A stretch of 64,000 nt of DNA. Origin: Lacticaseibacillus absianus. Its GTDB lineage: Bacteria; Bacillota; Bacilli; Lactobacillales; Lactobacillaceae. Shown here in pieces: positions 44,691-54,473 of the stretch (position 1 is the stretch's first letter; every line of letters starts with the position of its first letter). Where the stretch lies: the NCBI RefSeq assembly GCF_013407595.1, contig NZ_JABEKX010000001.1, forward strand, positions 390,522 to 454,521, written 5' to 3'. The translations under genes were made by a program, and so were the position numbers. Under the pieces are notes generated by a model. It saw nothing but the letters and a program-made list of their open reading frames with translations. It did not search any database and was not told where the DNA came from.

Positions 44691-45527
44691 ATGGCAGAGA
44701 CACAACGGATCGCGTTACTGGCCGATATTCACGGCAATCAGACGGCGCTGGAGGCGGTGCTGGCGGATGCCCGCGCAATCGGGGCGACGGCGTATTGGTG
44801 CCTAGGGGATGTGTTCTTGCCCGGGCCAGCCACGGGGGCACTGGTCACGCTGCTGGAGGCGGTGCACCCACAGGTCTGGCTGAACGGCAACTGGGAGCAG
44901 GTGATGCTTGCGATCGCGGGCCACGCTCAGCCGGTGGACGCCCCGACGCTGGTCTATCTGGCCGAGCTGACGCTGTACGCGCAGGCGCACCTGACACCGG
45001 CGCAGTGGGCGGCGATCGCCGCCCGGCCGATCACGACGACCACTCAGGTCAACGGCCTGACGATCGTCGCGGCGCACAACGCGCGGACGAGCGCGGACGG
45101 GCGGATGCTGTACCCTGCCCAGCCGCAGTTGGCGTTCGACGCCTTGGTGGCGGGGGCAGATATCGCGGTGTACGGGCACACGCACCAGCAGGTGATGCGG
45201 CCGAGCAGCCAGGGCCAGATGATCCTCAACCCAGGCGCAGTGGGCCAGCCGTACAGCCCGTGGCAGCCGTTTTTTGCCGATCAGCGCGCGCATTACGCGG
45301 TGCTGACGATCGATCCAGCGGGGCGCTACGACGTCACGTTCCGCAAGGTGTCGTACGATATCGCCGCGGAGATCGCCCGCGCCAAGGCGCAGGGGGTGCC
45401 ATACTTCGAGCAGTACCGCCACTTGCGCGAGACGGGCAGCACGATCACGCACGATCAGGACTTGCTGGCGCGAGTGAACGCCGAGACGGGGTACGACCGA
45501 GACGTTGCGGCGCACTTCGGGCGGTGA
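44691..45527 (+). CDS. calcineurin-like metallophosphoesterase
   Basis: A 278-residue protein with the metallophosphoesterase motifs in order: ADIHGNQTALEAVL (D-x-H), CLGDVFLPGP (GD), NGNWEQVM (GN-like) and YGHTHQQV (GHTH), then LNPGAVGQP. It needs two metal ions. The substrate is unknown; relatives act on cyclic nucleotides, dinucleotides or nucleic acids. The ATG at 44691 follows GGAGGAGG; an in-frame ATG at 44655 has no ribosome binding site. It is a single gene, followed by a separate surface-protein gene. Confidence 0.85.
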   Translation: MAETQRIALLADIHGNQTALEAVLADARAIGATAYWCLGDVFLPGPATGALVTLLEAVHPQVWLNGNWEQVMLAIAGHAQPVDAPTLVYLAELTLYAQAHLTPAQWAAIAARPITTTTQVNGLTIVAAHNARTSADGRMLYPAQPQLAFDALVAGADIAVYGHTHQQVMRPSSQGQMILNPGAVGQPYSPWQPFFADQRAHYAVLTIDPAGRYDVTFRKVSYDIAAEIARAKAQGVPYFEQYRHLRETGSTITHDQDLLARVNAETGYDRDVAAHFGR

Positions 45528-45645
45528 TCAAGCGGGCAAAATCTGATTTTTTGACGCTAGCCGACATGTGAAACCTGTTACAATCAAGCCAATTAGATGA
45601 GTGATTTGTCTGGCAATGGGTTGAGAACAATGGGAGGCACACAAG

Positions 45646-46818
45646 ATGATCTGTGACAAAGGGCACAAGAAGCGTTCAACTTGGGTAATCATCGGCGTGG
45701 CTGCGTTGACACTGTTTAGCGCGCAGCTAGGGGCACAGACGGTGCAGGCGGATACGGAGCCGGTCACGGCGACGACTGCGACGCAAGCAACGATCGCCGT
45801 TGAATACCGCGACACGGCCACGAATGAAGTGGTCGGTACACTGGATCTGACTGACCAGTACGACACCGAGTTCGCCACGCGCTCGCAAGAGATCGGGCAA
45901 AACATTCCGACGGGGTACACGCTCGACCAGACGCGCTTGCCTGACCAACTGCCGATGTACTTCGGCGACCCGACGGTGACCGCGTTAACGTTCTACGTGA
46001 AGCAACTCGCAGATGTGACGATCCCGGTCGAGTATCGAGACACGGCCACGAATCAGTTGGTCAGCACGCTGACCTTGACGGCCCAGTACGACACCGAATT
46101 TTCCACCCGCTCGCAAGAGATCGGGCAAAACATTCCGACGGGGTACACGCTCGACCAGACGCGCTTGCCTGAACAGTTACCGATGTACTTCGGCGACCCG
46201 GCGGTGCCCGCGTTGACGGTCTACGTGAAGCAACTCGCAGACGTGACGATCCCGGTCGAGTATCGAGACACGGCCACGAATCAGTTGGTCGGCACGCTGA
46301 CCTTGACGGCCCAGTACGACACCGAATTTTCCACCCGCTCGCAAGCGATCGGGCAAAACATTCCGGCGGGCTATACGATCGATCAGACCCGCCTGCCCGT
46401 CCAACTGCCGATGTACTTCGGCGACCCGGCGGTGACCCGCATCACACTGTACGTGGTCAAGAAGACTCAAGGTGGCCATGGCGACAATGGGAACAATGGT
46501 AATGCGGGCGACAACGGTAATCAAGGGAATTCAGGCCACAAGGGCAACGGCAGTGATCAAGGACACTCAGGCAACCAGGGCAACCAGGGCAACACAGGCG
46601 GCAACGGCGGTGCGATCCGGCACACAACGACGACCAAGCCGCGGCGAGTGGCCGAAACAGGGGCTACACCCAAGCAGACGGTGACCGATGCGAAGGGGCA
46701 GCTGCCGCAGACCGGCGATGAGGCTGGCCACAACCTGCAAGCCGCAGGGGCGTTGACGCTATTAGCCGTCAGCATGATGAGCCTGCTCGGCGTAGCCCGC
46801 CGCAAGAAGCAAGGCTGA
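45646..46818 (+). CDS. LPXTG surface protein with three MucBP-like repeats
   Basis: A 390-residue wall-anchored protein. Residues 1-36 form a signal peptide ending near TVQAD. Three 76-residue repeats follow (TIPVEYRDTATNQLVGTL, then QEIGQNIPTGYTLDQTRLP). A Gly/Asn/Gln-rich linker (about 278-325) leads to LPQTGDEAGH, a hydrophobic segment and an RRKKQG tail. The repeats look like short MucBP modules. The start follows GGGAGG. It may bind mucus-type glycans; the ligand is unknown. Confidence 0.88.
   Translation: MICDKGHKKRSTWVIIGVAALTLFSAQLGAQTVQADTEPVTATTATQATIAVEYRDTATNEVVGTLDLTDQYDTEFATRSQEIGQNIPTGYTLDQTRLPDQLPMYFGDPTVTALTFYVKQLADVTIPVEYRDTATNQLVSTLTLTAQYDTEFSTRSQEIGQNIPTGYTLDQTRLPEQLPMYFGDPAVPALTVYVKQLADVTIPVEYRDTATNQLVGTLTLTAQYDTEFSTRSQAIGQNIPAGYTIDQTRLPVQLPMYFGDPAVTRITLYVVKKTQGGHGDNGNNGNAGDNGNQGNSGHKGNGSDQGHSGNQGNQGNTGGNGGAIRHTTTTKPRRVAETGATPKQTVTDAKGQLPQTGDEAGHNLQAAGALTLLAVSMMSLLGVARRKKQG
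45784..46464 (+). repeat. three tandem 228-bp coding repeats
   Basis: Units start near 45784, 46012 and 46240. Units 2 and 3 are nearly identical at the DNA level. Confidence 0.9.
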
Positions 46819-46849
46819 TCGTGTTGGTCAGCGGCGTGGCCGCACGTCG

Positions 46850-46907
46850 CATTGAAACAAGCCAGTGGCGGGATCCTCGGATCGCCGACCACTGGCTTGT
46901 TTCAATG
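46850..46907. terminator. perfect 19-bp inverted repeat, likely terminator
   Basis: Arms at 46850-46868 and 46889-46907 are perfectly complementary with a 20-base loop. There is no long T-run outside the stem; the stem itself contains GGCTTGTTTC, which could supply the U-rich part. Confidence 0.65.
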
Positions 46908-47076
46908 GGGCCAAGGCATGCGCAATGGCTGCCCAGACCAAGGCGTGTCGCCGAACGCCCGCTGAACCGATCGCGCCGCCTTCACCACGTGCCGATCAGG
47001 GGAGCTGCCGGTTTCGTGTGATGGACGGGAGCCTGCCCCCGGTGCGGGTCGTGCCCGCTCAGCGTCCTGGCGTGTC

Positions 47077-48591
47077 TCACCGCTCGCCCAGCGGCCGGTG
47101 CTTGAACAGCATCGTCGCGGCCACGGCCTGCTGCCAGCCCTCGTACAGGTTGGCGCGTTCTGCCGCTCCCATCTGGGGCGTGAAGCGGTGGCCGATCGTT
47201 GCGATCGCCTGCAGCTCATCGGTGCTCGCCCAGTAGCCGACCGCCAGCCCGGCGAGAAAGGCGGCGCCCATCGCGGTGGTCTCAAGGTTGGCCGCGCGTT
47301 CAAGCGGCGTGGCGAGCAGGTCGGCCTGGAACTGCATCAGGTAGTCGTTGTTCGCGGCCCCGCCGTCCACGCGCAGTGCGGGGATCGCGATACCGGTGTC
47401 TTGGACCATCGTGTCGACGACGTCGCGGGTCTGGTAGGCCAGAGCTTGCAAGGTCGCTTTGACAAAATCCTCGCGGGTCGTGCCACGGGTCAGCCCGAAG
47501 ACCGCCCCGCGGGCATCGGCATCCCAGTAAGGCGCCCCCAACCCGGTGAAGGCCGGGACCACGTAGACTTCGTTGTGGCTCTTGGAGCGCAGGGCGATCT
47601 CCTCGGAGTCCGCGGCGTGTTCAAGCAGCTGCATCGCGTCGCGCAGCCACTGCATCGCGCTGCCGGAGACGAAGACCGAGCCTTCGAGCGCGTAAGTGAC
47701 CTGGCCGTTCAGGCCGTAGCCGATGGTGGTCAGTAGGTTATTGGCCGACATCGTTGGCGTCGTGCCGGTGTTCATCACGATGAAGGAGCCGGTGCCGTAA
47801 GTGTTTTTGACCATCCCTGGCTCGAGCGCGAGCTGGCCGAACAAGGCCGCCTGCTGGTCGCCGGCCATCCCGGCGATCGGGACTGCGCTGCCGTAGAAGT
47901 GGGGGCCAGCGGTGTAGCCGTAAACTTCCGCGTTGCTGCGGACCTCCGGCAGCATCGCCCGCGGGATGTTCAGCAGGGCCAAGATGTCGGCATCCCACTT
48001 GAGCGTGTGGATGTTGAACAGCATGGTCCGGCTGGCGTTCGTGTAGTCGGTCACGTGGATCGCGCCGCCAGACAGCTTCCAGGCCAGCCAGGTGTCGATC
48101 GTCCCGAACAGCAGCTCGCCGCGTTCCGCCCGCGCCTGGGCGCCGGGGACCTGGTCGAGCAGCCAGCGGACCTTGGTCGCGGAAAAATACGCGTCGATGA
48201 TCAGGCCCGTTTTGGCGTGGATCATGTCGGCGTGCCCCGCGGCCTTCAAGCTGGCGGCGATCTCGTTGGTCTGCCGCGACTGCCAGACGATCGCGTTGTG
48301 GATCGGCAGCCCGGTGTCCTTGTCCCAGATCACCGTGGTCTCGCGCTGGTTCGTGATGCCGATGCCCGCGATCTGCTTGGGCTGAATGCCGCTACTGATG
48401 AAGGCGCGCGATAGCGTGGCTAGCACCGCGGTCCAGATCTCGTTGGGGTCGTGTTCGACCCAGCCGGGTTGGGGAAAATACTGCGTGAACTCCTGCTGGG
48501 CATCGGCTTGGATCCGCCCAGCGTGGTCGATGATCAGGGCCCGCGTCGAGGTGGTGCCTTCGTCGATCGCTAAGATGTAGTTGTCTGTCAT
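47077..48591 (-). CDS. glpK: glycerol kinase
   Basis: A 504-residue GlpK that phosphorylates glycerol to sn-glycerol 3-phosphate with ATP. The N-terminus [15 protein letters not shown], the [10 protein letters not shown] segment and [14 protein letters not shown] are typical. His231 in GPHFYG corresponds to the residue phosphorylated by PTS HPr in enterococcal and Bacillus GlpK, so activity is probably linked to PTS state. The ATG follows AAAGGAG. No glycerol facilitator or glycerol-3-phosphate oxidase is adjacent. Confidence 0.96.
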   Translation of the reverse strand: MTDNYILAIDEGTTSTRALIIDHAGRIQADAQQEFTQYFPQPGWVEHDPNEIWTAVLATLSRAFISSGIQPKQIAGIGITNQRETTVIWDKDTGLPIHNAIVWQSRQTNEIAASLKAAGHADMIHAKTGLIIDAYFSATKVRWLLDQVPGAQARAERGELLFGTIDTWLAWKLSGGAIHVTDYTNASRTMLFNIHTLKWDADILALLNIPRAMLPEVRSNAEVYGYTAGPHFYGSAVPIAGMAGDQQAALFGQLALEPGMVKNTYGTGSFIVMNTGTTPTMSANNLLTTIGYGLNGQVTYALEGSVFVSGSAMQWLRDAMQLLEHAADSEEIALRSKSHNEVYVVPAFTGLGAPYWDADARGAVFGLTRGTTREDFVKATLQALAYQTRDVVDTMVQDTGIAIPALRVDGGAANNDYLMQFQADLLATPLERAANLETTAMGAAFLAGLAVGYWASTDELQAIATIGHRFTPQMGAAERANLYEGWQQAVAATMLFKHRPLGER

Positions 48592-48745
48592 TCGAAACTC
48601 CTTTGCGGCGCATTTGCCCTAATGGTAGCGCAACCAGACGGCGCTCACAACCCGCCCCGGCCGCAAGCCGCACGTGAGTTCAGACCAGAGCCCAATGCCG
48701 CGCGAAGCTCGGCTTGGTAAAGTGAAAGGCAAAGGGGTGGGGTAG

Positions 48746-49138
48746 GTGCGCAAATGGATGATCGATCTCGGTGGGCTGGCGGTGATCTTGGCAGCGGTGA
48801 TGCTGGTGGCCCCGCTGACGACACGCGACCAGACGACCCCCGGGGCGGCGATGCTCGACCGTATGAATCCGCTGCTGCCGACGCACACCGTCTATGTCAG
48901 CACCACTACCGATCACATCGAGCAGACCCGCAACGCTCACGGGGGTCTGGACTACCGCTATCGCCTGACCAGCTACGACCGCTGCGGGTGCCCACGCCGT
49001 CTGCTGATCACCGTCACCGACCACCCGCTTGCGCCGACCGCTTACCTGAAGGTCCGGGCCAAGGGGCAGACCGTGCTCGGCTGGCACGCGGTGCGCTACC
49101 GGCAGCTTCCCGCGCGGGTGCAAGCGCACTTACGCTGA
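48746..49138 (+). CDS. YxeA-like (DUF1093) small exported protein
   Basis: A 130-residue protein with one N-terminal hydrophobic segment (LGGLAVILAAVMLVAP), which anchors or exports it. The remainder has the beta-rich YxeA pattern: YVSTTTDHIEQ, DYRYRLTSYD..G, then AYLKVRAKGQTVLGWHAVRY and a final QAHL. It starts at GTG 48746 after AAAGGGGTGGGG. Function unknown; relatives are small extracytoplasmic proteins. Confidence 0.7.
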   Translation: MRKWMIDLGGLAVILAAVMLVAPLTTRDQTTPGAAMLDRMNPLLPTHTVYVSTTTDHIEQTRNAHGGLDYRYRLTSYDRCGCPRRLLITVTDHPLAPTAYLKVRAKGQTVLGWHAVRYRQLPARVQAHLR

Positions 49139-49223
49139 GGGCTGAGCTGAGGCCCGGTGGCCACTGACGGTTGCGGTCTGCGCTGCGCCGCGGTATGCTG
49201 GATCGACGAAGGTGGGTGATCAC

Positions 49224-49736
49224 ATGGTGAGCGATCGACTAGATGAACAATGGGATCTTTATGACCGGGCGCTGCACCGGCTCGGCACTCAGCGCCGCGG
49301 TGATCCGATGCCGCCTGGGACGGTCCATCTGACCGTGGCCGCCTTGGTGTTTGGCCCAGACGGTCGGGTGCTCCTGCAGCGCCGCAGTCCGCAGAAGCTG
49401 CACCGGCCGAACACTTGGGACGCTTCTGCTGGTGGCTCGGTCCTGCTCGAGGAGACGCCGGCCCAGGCAGTCCGCCGCGAGGTGCAAGAGGAGCTGGGGC
49501 TGACGTTGGCGTTCGCCCCGGCGGATCGCTTCGCGCGCGTCTGGCACGCGACTTGGGTGGAGGACTGGTTCACGGTCGGGTTGCCGACGGTGCCGGTGCT
49601 TCACCGCCAGCAGACAGAAGTTGCAGCGTTGACGTGGTGCGCCGTCGCCAGCGCCTGTGCGCGCTTGGCGGCGCAAGGCGACGCGGCGTATGCCGACCAA
49701 GTGCGTGCCGCGCAGGCGTGGCTGGCGCGGCCATAG
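49224..49736 (+). CDS. Nudix hydrolase
   Basis: A 170-residue Nudix enzyme. The Nudix box (GSVLLEETPAQAVRREVQEE and the following LGL) is complete, with the metal-binding REVQEE core. Such enzymes cleave nucleoside diphosphates linked to another group; the layout resembles the isopentenyl-diphosphate isomerase-like or YfcD-type Nudix proteins. The ATG at 49224 is chosen because AAGGTGGG lies about 9 bases before it. A terminator follows closely. Confidence 0.88.
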   Translation: MVSDRLDEQWDLYDRALHRLGTQRRGDPMPPGTVHLTVAALVFGPDGRVLLQRRSPQKLHRPNTWDASAGGSVLLEETPAQAVRREVQEELGLTLAFAPADRFARVWHATWVEDWFTVGLPTVPVLHRQQTEVAALTWCAVASACARLAAQGDAAYADQVRAAQAWLARP

Positions 49737-49752
49737 GTGGATCACGACAGGG

Positions 49753-49787
49753 ACTGGGGTCAAGGTCAAACTTGACCCCAGTTTTTT
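49753..49787 (+). terminator. terminator of the Nudix gene
   Basis: A perfect 12-base stem (ACTGGGGTCAAG/CTTGACCCCAGT), 6-base loop, then T-run. Confidence 0.93.
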
Positions 49788-49814
49788 GGGTCCGGCGATC
49801 GCGGTCGTCGCCCC

Positions 49815-50828
49815 CTATAGCTGAAGGAGCAAGAGCAGCGCCAAGGCGGCAACGGTCTGCAACCCCCCGACACCCAGACCGTACACCAGAAACTTGGGCC
49901 CTTGCTGCAAGAAGCGCGCGAGGTTCAACCGTAGCCCGATCGCGGCTAAGGCGATCGTCTCGAACCAGCCGGACAAGGTGTGGGCAGTCGTGGCCAGAGG
50001 CGCCGGCAGGCTGAGCGTGGAATTCAGGATGCACAGGACCAAGAAGCCGAGCACATACCAAGGCACCGGGAGTCGCCGCCCACGTTTGCGGGCCGCGATC
50101 GCGGCCCCGCCGCGAGGCTGGACCTTGCGGGTGAAGATGGCGACGACGGCGACGAGCATGATGATCCGGGTCAGCTTGAACAGCATGGCGTAGTTAACGG
50201 TGGCTTGGCTCAGCAGACTGGCCCCTGCGACGACTTGGCCGACCGATTGCAGCGTGCCACCGAGCAAGGCGCTTTTGGCGAGCAGGTCGTCACCGAAGAT
50301 CGCGACGCCGAGGAAGGGCAACGTCAGCATCATCACGGTGCCGAGCAAGTTGACGAGGGTGATGATCTGGCCTTTTTCCTCGTCATCGGCGGCGATGGCC
50401 GGGGCGATCGCACCGATCGCACTAGAGCCGCAGACGGCGTTCCCACCGGCCATCATCAGGCTCATCTTCTCACCGAACCCGAGGCGCCGGCCGAGCCCGT
50501 ACGCGCCTAGGATCACTGTGGCCATCATCGCGAGAACGTAGACCAGGCCGCGCCAGCCCATCTGGCCGATGGTCTGGAAGGTGACTGTTACGCCGAGCAG
50601 GACAACAGAGTATTCTAGTAGGCGGCTTTCGGCGAACTTGGTGCCGCTCGCCAACGTCGGGGCCTTCGCAAGCGTATTGCCAAGGACGATGCCCAGCAGG
50701 ATCGCCAGCGTGGCGCCCCCGAGCTGAGGCAGCAGCAGGCCGAGGCCTTTGGCGGCACAAGCGACGAGCAGTGCGAGCAACAACCCGGGGGCAAGCGTCC
50801 GGGCGCGGGTGGTCAAGGGGTGTGACAT
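49815..50828 (-). CDS. YeiH-family (UPF0324) putative anion exporter
   Basis: A 337-residue membrane protein with about ten helices and the family segments LGIVLGNTLAKAP, LLEYSVVLLGVTVTF, MMAGGNAVCGSSAIGA and GGTLQSVGQVVAGAS. Members are putative sulfate, sulfite or sulfonate exporters. The ATG at 50826-50828 follows GGAGGCG. It is divergent from a LysR-type gene 108 bases away, the usual arrangement for YeiH with its regulator. Confidence 0.88.
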   Translation of the reverse strand: MSHPLTTRARTLAPGLLLALLVACAAKGLGLLLPQLGGATLAILLGIVLGNTLAKAPTLASGTKFAESRLLEYSVVLLGVTVTFQTIGQMGWRGLVYVLAMMATVILGAYGLGRRLGFGEKMSLMMAGGNAVCGSSAIGAIAPAIAADDEEKGQIITLVNLLGTVMMLTLPFLGVAIFGDDLLAKSALLGGTLQSVGQVVAGASLLSQATVNYAMLFKLTRIIMLVAVVAIFTRKVQPRGGAAIAARKRGRRLPVPWYVLGFLVLCILNSTLSLPAPLATTAHTLSGWFETIALAAIGLRLNLARFLQQGPKFLVYGLGVGGLQTVAALALLLLLQL

Positions 50829-50879
50829 GAATAGCGCCTCCGATCTGTAATGGTTTGAGTATACCGAAGTTTTGTCATC

Positions 50880-50900
50880 GATATAATTGATTGATATAAT
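50880..50900. promoter_or_regulatory. direct repeat in the YeiH-LysR divergent promoter
   Basis: GATATAAT occurs twice (50880-50887 and 50893-50900) in the AT-rich space between the divergent genes. It could be a LysR binding site or overlapping -10 boxes. Confidence 0.4.
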
Positions 50901-50936
50901 AGGCGTTATCAGAAAATGTGATCGAAAGGATCCGGC

Positions 50937-51755
50937 ATGAAAAACCTCGAGACCTTCAAGGCGGTTTATGAGACACGCAGTTTCTCGCGGGCCGCGGCCC
51001 TGCTCTTTATCGCGCAGCCTACCGTCTCCGCACAGATCAAGGCGCTTGAAGCTGAGTTTGCCACGCCCCTGTTCATTCGCAACGGCCGCGGTGCGCTCGG
51101 GGTGACGCCGGCTGCCGAGCAGCTCTATGGTCGGGCCACCGCATTCCTTGACGACTGGGCGCAGCTGCATGCAAGCTTGGCCAGCGCCGCCCCTGTCAGA
51201 CGGTGTCGCCTGATTGCCTCACACACCTTCGCCACGGCGTTGCTCCCCAGCCTGCTGCCGCGGCTTGTGGCCCAGTTCCCCGCGGTGCAGTTCGACGTCG
51301 CGATGGCGAATTCACAGGCGGTGCTGCGGGCGTTGAGCGCCCATGACGCCGATCTGGGCTTCATCGAAAAACCGCTGACCACGCCGGGGCTGACCCGCAC
51401 GCCACTACAGCGCGACCAGCTCGTGCAAGTCGGTACCAGCGGCCCGTGGCTGGTGCGCGAACCGAGCTCTGGGGTGGGCTACTACACGCGGCGCTACCTG
51501 GCCGAGCAGAACCACCAGGAACCACAACTGCAGGTTGCCAGCAACGCGATCATCGTGGCCCTGCTGCATCAGGGCTTCGGGCGTGCGATCATCTCACAGC
51601 GCGCCAGTGCCGGGTTGGCAACCGTCGACCTCGGTCCGCGCTACCGCCGTCAGTTCTTCATGTTGGCGCGGACTGCGGCGGAGGCGGAGGCGGACCTCAG
51701 CGCCGCCGTCACGGCTTGGGCGCAGGCGGATCGCAGCGACCCAGACTTGCCGTGA
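50937..51755 (+). CDS. LysR-family transcriptional regulator
   Basis: A 272-residue LysR protein: winged helix at residues 1-60 (TRSFSRAAALLFIAQPTVSAQIKALE) and a periplasmic-binding-like effector domain at about 88-268. It is shorter than the usual 290-300 residues. It probably controls the divergent YeiH-type exporter, perhaps in response to a sulfur compound as in other YeiH-linked LysR proteins. The ATG follows GAAAGGATCC. Confidence 0.9.
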   Translation: MKNLETFKAVYETRSFSRAAALLFIAQPTVSAQIKALEAEFATPLFIRNGRGALGVTPAAEQLYGRATAFLDDWAQLHASLASAAPVRRCRLIASHTFATALLPSLLPRLVAQFPAVQFDVAMANSQAVLRALSAHDADLGFIEKPLTTPGLTRTPLQRDQLVQVGTSGPWLVREPSSGVGYYTRRYLAEQNHQEPQLQVASNAIIVALLHQGFGRAIISQRASAGLATVDLGPRYRRQFFMLARTAAEAEADLSAAVTAWAQADRSDPDLP

Positions 51756-51795
51756 CCCCGCGGACTCGGCTATGCTAAGGCAAAGGAGGTGCCAT

Positions 51796-52866
51796 ATGTT
51801 ACGTGTGTTCAAATGGCTGGGCATCGGGCTCGGTGCGGTGGTACTGGTGGTCGCCGGCTACATCGGCTACTTGTACCTGAGCTACCACCGCTTGCCTGAC
51901 GATCAGGCGCTCACGCCGCAGCATCGGGCTGCCGGTGCGCCGGTGCGCGTGGGGGAGACCTACACGGCGATGACGTATAACATCGGCTACGGGGCGTACC
52001 CACCGAGCTACAGCTTCTTCATGTCCGGCGGCAAGTACTCGCGCGCCTACAACAAGCAGGTCGTGCAGGCCAACCTTGCCGGCGTGATTGGAGTCACGGC
52101 GCAGCAGGCGCCGGATTTTGCCTTCTATCAGGAAGTCGACGTCGCTGGGGACCGGGCGTTCAACGTCGATGAGGTCGCGTTGCTCGACCGCGGCCTGCCG
52201 ACGTACAGCCGGGTCTACGGGCAAAACTACGATTCGGCGTACCTCTTCTACCCGCTGACCCAGCCGATCGGGCGCGCCAAGTCAGGGCTGGTGACGTTGA
52301 GCCGCCCCGGGATCACCAGTGCCCGACGCTACTCGCTGGCTGTCGACACCGATTACAACAAGTTCATGGACCTTGACCGTGCCTTCACCGTCACCCGCAC
52401 CGCCGTGACAGGGGGCCAGACGCTGGTGATGGTGAACATCCACATGTCTGCCTTCACGCCGAACCCCGCGATCCATCAGGCCCAGTTCGATAAGCTCTTC
52501 GCGTTCATCGCCGCGGAGTACGCCAAGGGCAACTACGTGATGGTGGCGGGGGACTACAACCACCGTGTCCTGCGCAACGCACCGGCCGTCTTCGGCACGC
52601 GGGGAGCGGATAAGACATGGACCCACCCGTTCCCGGTGGCCGATCTGCCGGCCGGGTTCTATGTCCCGACCCAGGGTCTGGCGGCGGCTAAAGTCCCCTC
52701 AGCGCGCGGGATGGATCGTGCGTACCAGCCGGGCAAGAGCTTCGTCACGTTGATCGATGGCTACATCCTGTCGCCGAACATCGCTGCGCAGACCGTGCAC
52801 GTGGTCGACACTGGCTTCCAGTACTCGGATCACAACCCGGTCGTGCTGACGTTCAAGCTTCAATGA
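51796..52866 (+). CDS. membrane-anchored endonuclease/exonuclease/phosphatase-family protein
   Basis: A 356-residue protein with an N-terminal membrane helix (LGIGLGAVVLVVAGYIGYLYL) and an extracytoplasmic EEP domain: MTYNIGYG, YQEVDV (Glu metal ligand), NIHMSAF, GDYNH and YSDHNPV (catalytic Asp-His). Members cleave phosphodiesters in lipids or nucleic acids. The ATG at 51796 follows a perfect AAAGGAGGT; upstream in-frame starts lie inside the LysR gene. A terminator follows. Confidence 0.85.
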   Translation: MLRVFKWLGIGLGAVVLVVAGYIGYLYLSYHRLPDDQALTPQHRAAGAPVRVGETYTAMTYNIGYGAYPPSYSFFMSGGKYSRAYNKQVVQANLAGVIGVTAQQAPDFAFYQEVDVAGDRAFNVDEVALLDRGLPTYSRVYGQNYDSAYLFYPLTQPIGRAKSGLVTLSRPGITSARRYSLAVDTDYNKFMDLDRAFTVTRTAVTGGQTLVMVNIHMSAFTPNPAIHQAQFDKLFAFIAAEYAKGNYVMVAGDYNHRVLRNAPAVFGTRGADKTWTHPFPVADLPAGFYVPTQGLAAAKVPSARGMDRAYQPGKSFVTLIDGYILSPNIAAQTVHVVDTGFQYSDHNPVVLTFKLQ

Positions 52867-52876
52867 CAACGCATAA

Positions 52877-52900
52877 CGCCCCGGTCAGCCGACCGGGGCG
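52877..52900. terminator. terminator between convergent genes
   Basis: CGCCCCGGTC pairs perfectly with GACCGGGGCG around AGCC, followed by TTGTTT on the plus strand. Confidence 0.8.
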
Positions 52901-52912
52901 TTGTTTGGTCAT

Positions 52913-54019
52913 TCAGTAGACAAAATCGAGGATCAACCAGCCCATTACCCCGAGGATCAAGAGGCCCAGAAGGTTCAAGCCGAAGAAGCCGAGGAAGAAC
53001 TTGCCCGAGTGGTGCCGGCCGAAGTTCGTGTACTCTTTGTAGACCAGCAGGTTGTTCATCGAGCCGATGATCGTGCCCAGCCCGCCGATGTTGGAGCCGA
53101 GGAACAGCGCGGCCGCCAGGTTCGTGAACTTGCCGATCAAGACGGTCGACGGCACGTTGCTGATCACCTGACTGGAGATGATCGACGTGAGGTAGACGGA
53201 GTGCTCGGTGCTCATCAGCCCGGAGATCAGGGTCACGACCCACGGGATCTGTTGTAGCACGCTGACGATCATGAAGAAGCCGCCGAACGTCAGCACAATG
53301 GCGTAATCGACGTCGCCCATGATCTTGGGGGAAAAGGCGAAGGCCAAAGCGATCGCCGCCACCGCGCCGACCCATGATGGGAGGACGTCGAAGACCCCCG
53401 CGAAGATGACGCCGGCCACGATACAGGTGATCACAGTTGGGCGTGCCTGGATGCGGATGTCACGCACTGGCACCGTCGGGATCGGCTGTTTTTGGACGAA
53501 CATCGTGAACAGGATCAGGAGCAAGACGCTGGCGATCAGCAGTGGGATGGACCAGCTGAAGAAGCGCGCGCCGTTGATGTGGTAGTGGTTCATCAAGAAG
53601 ATGTTGTGCGTGTTCCCGAACGGGGTGAACGCACTCCCGAAGTTCGCGGCCATGCCGATCAGCGTGACCGGCAAGATCTCCGGCAGGTGGTAGCGCTTGG
53701 CGACGCGCAGGTACAGCGGCACCAAGGTGATGACCGTCACGTCGTTCGTGAGGAACATCCCGGCGACGGTGGCCAGCGCGACGAACAGCCACGTCAGCTC
53801 GCGCGTGTTCTCGGCGTGGCTGGTCAGGCGGTAAGCGAAGTAGTCGAGGATATGCAGGTATTCGAAGATCTGGATGATCGTCATCATGGCCAAGATGGAC
53901 CACAATGTCGAAAAATTGATATCAGCCAGTCTTGGCTTGGCGAAGAACAGGCTGATCACTGCAATCACCGCGGTGATCTGTAGCACCCGGTCTTTTGCAA
54001 TGTTTTTGATTACGGTCAT
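52913..54019 (-). CDS. ArsB/NhaD-type ion transporter
   Basis: A 368-residue membrane protein with about ten helices. Typical segments are FLTNDVTVITLVPL, ANFGSAFTPFGNTHNIFL and SQVISNVPSTVLIG, the inverted-repeat half-sites of the ion transporter superfamily. Substrates in the family include anions, arsenite and Na+/H+; none can be chosen here. The ATG at 54017-54019 follows GGAGAG. A short palindrome (TTGCGC-N6-GCGCAA) lies at 54056-54073, upstream of the start. Confidence 0.82.
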   Translation of the reverse strand: MTVIKNIAKDRVLQITAVIAVISLFFAKPRLADINFSTLWSILAMMTIIQIFEYLHILDYFAYRLTSHAENTRELTWLFVALATVAGMFLTNDVTVITLVPLYLRVAKRYHLPEILPVTLIGMAANFGSAFTPFGNTHNIFLMNHYHINGARFFSWSIPLLIASVLLLILFTMFVQKQPIPTVPVRDIRIQARPTVITCIVAGVIFAGVFDVLPSWVGAVAAIALAFAFSPKIMGDVDYAIVLTFGGFFMIVSVLQQIPWVVTLISGLMSTEHSVYLTSIISSQVISNVPSTVLIGKFTNLAAALFLGSNIGGLGTIIGSMNNLLVYKEYTNFGRHHSGKFFLGFFGLNLLGLLILGVMGWLILDFVY

Positions 54020-54473
54020 GTTTACACTCTCCAAAAATGACTCAACGGTACTATTTTGCGCTTTATTGCGCAAGCTGACAACGGTCCGCATGTAAAACTA
54101 TCGTAAATGTAACACGGGGTCAACTAACTCGAAATACACGAAAAAACGCGGAAGAATCGCCATATAAATCCCGTTAAACCGGCATTCTTGTTTTTACGCC
54201 TCTGCAAAGCGGGTTTTGGTGCCACCTTGGATGTTGTGTAAAAAACGCGTAATAAGTGCCGATCTTGTCAATTCAGCGTAAACATTATTGCGGCGAGATG
54301 TCGGTGTCGTCACACGGTGGCCAGACTGTATTATTTTTGGAAGCGCTAACATTAATGGGTAATGTTGCGAAAATTGTTTGGGGTTTACAAAAGTTGACCC
54401 AAACCGGCGGGGCGGCGTTGCGTAAAATAGAGGGAGAAGCGTCGCGGCGACCGCGACGGACCGGAGGAGACAG
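54020..54473. other. AT-richer divergent intergenic region
   Basis: These 454 bases carry no gene I can support. They hold the TTGCGC-N6-GCGCAA palindrome (54056-54073), a good cre site (54338-54351), and the promoter regions of the ArsB/NhaD-type gene and the split membrane-protein gene. Confidence 0.5.
54338..54351 (+). promoter_or_regulatory. cre site
   Basis: TGGAAGCGCTAACA matches every conserved position of cre. It lies 123 bases before the split membrane-protein gene. Confidence 0.75.
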
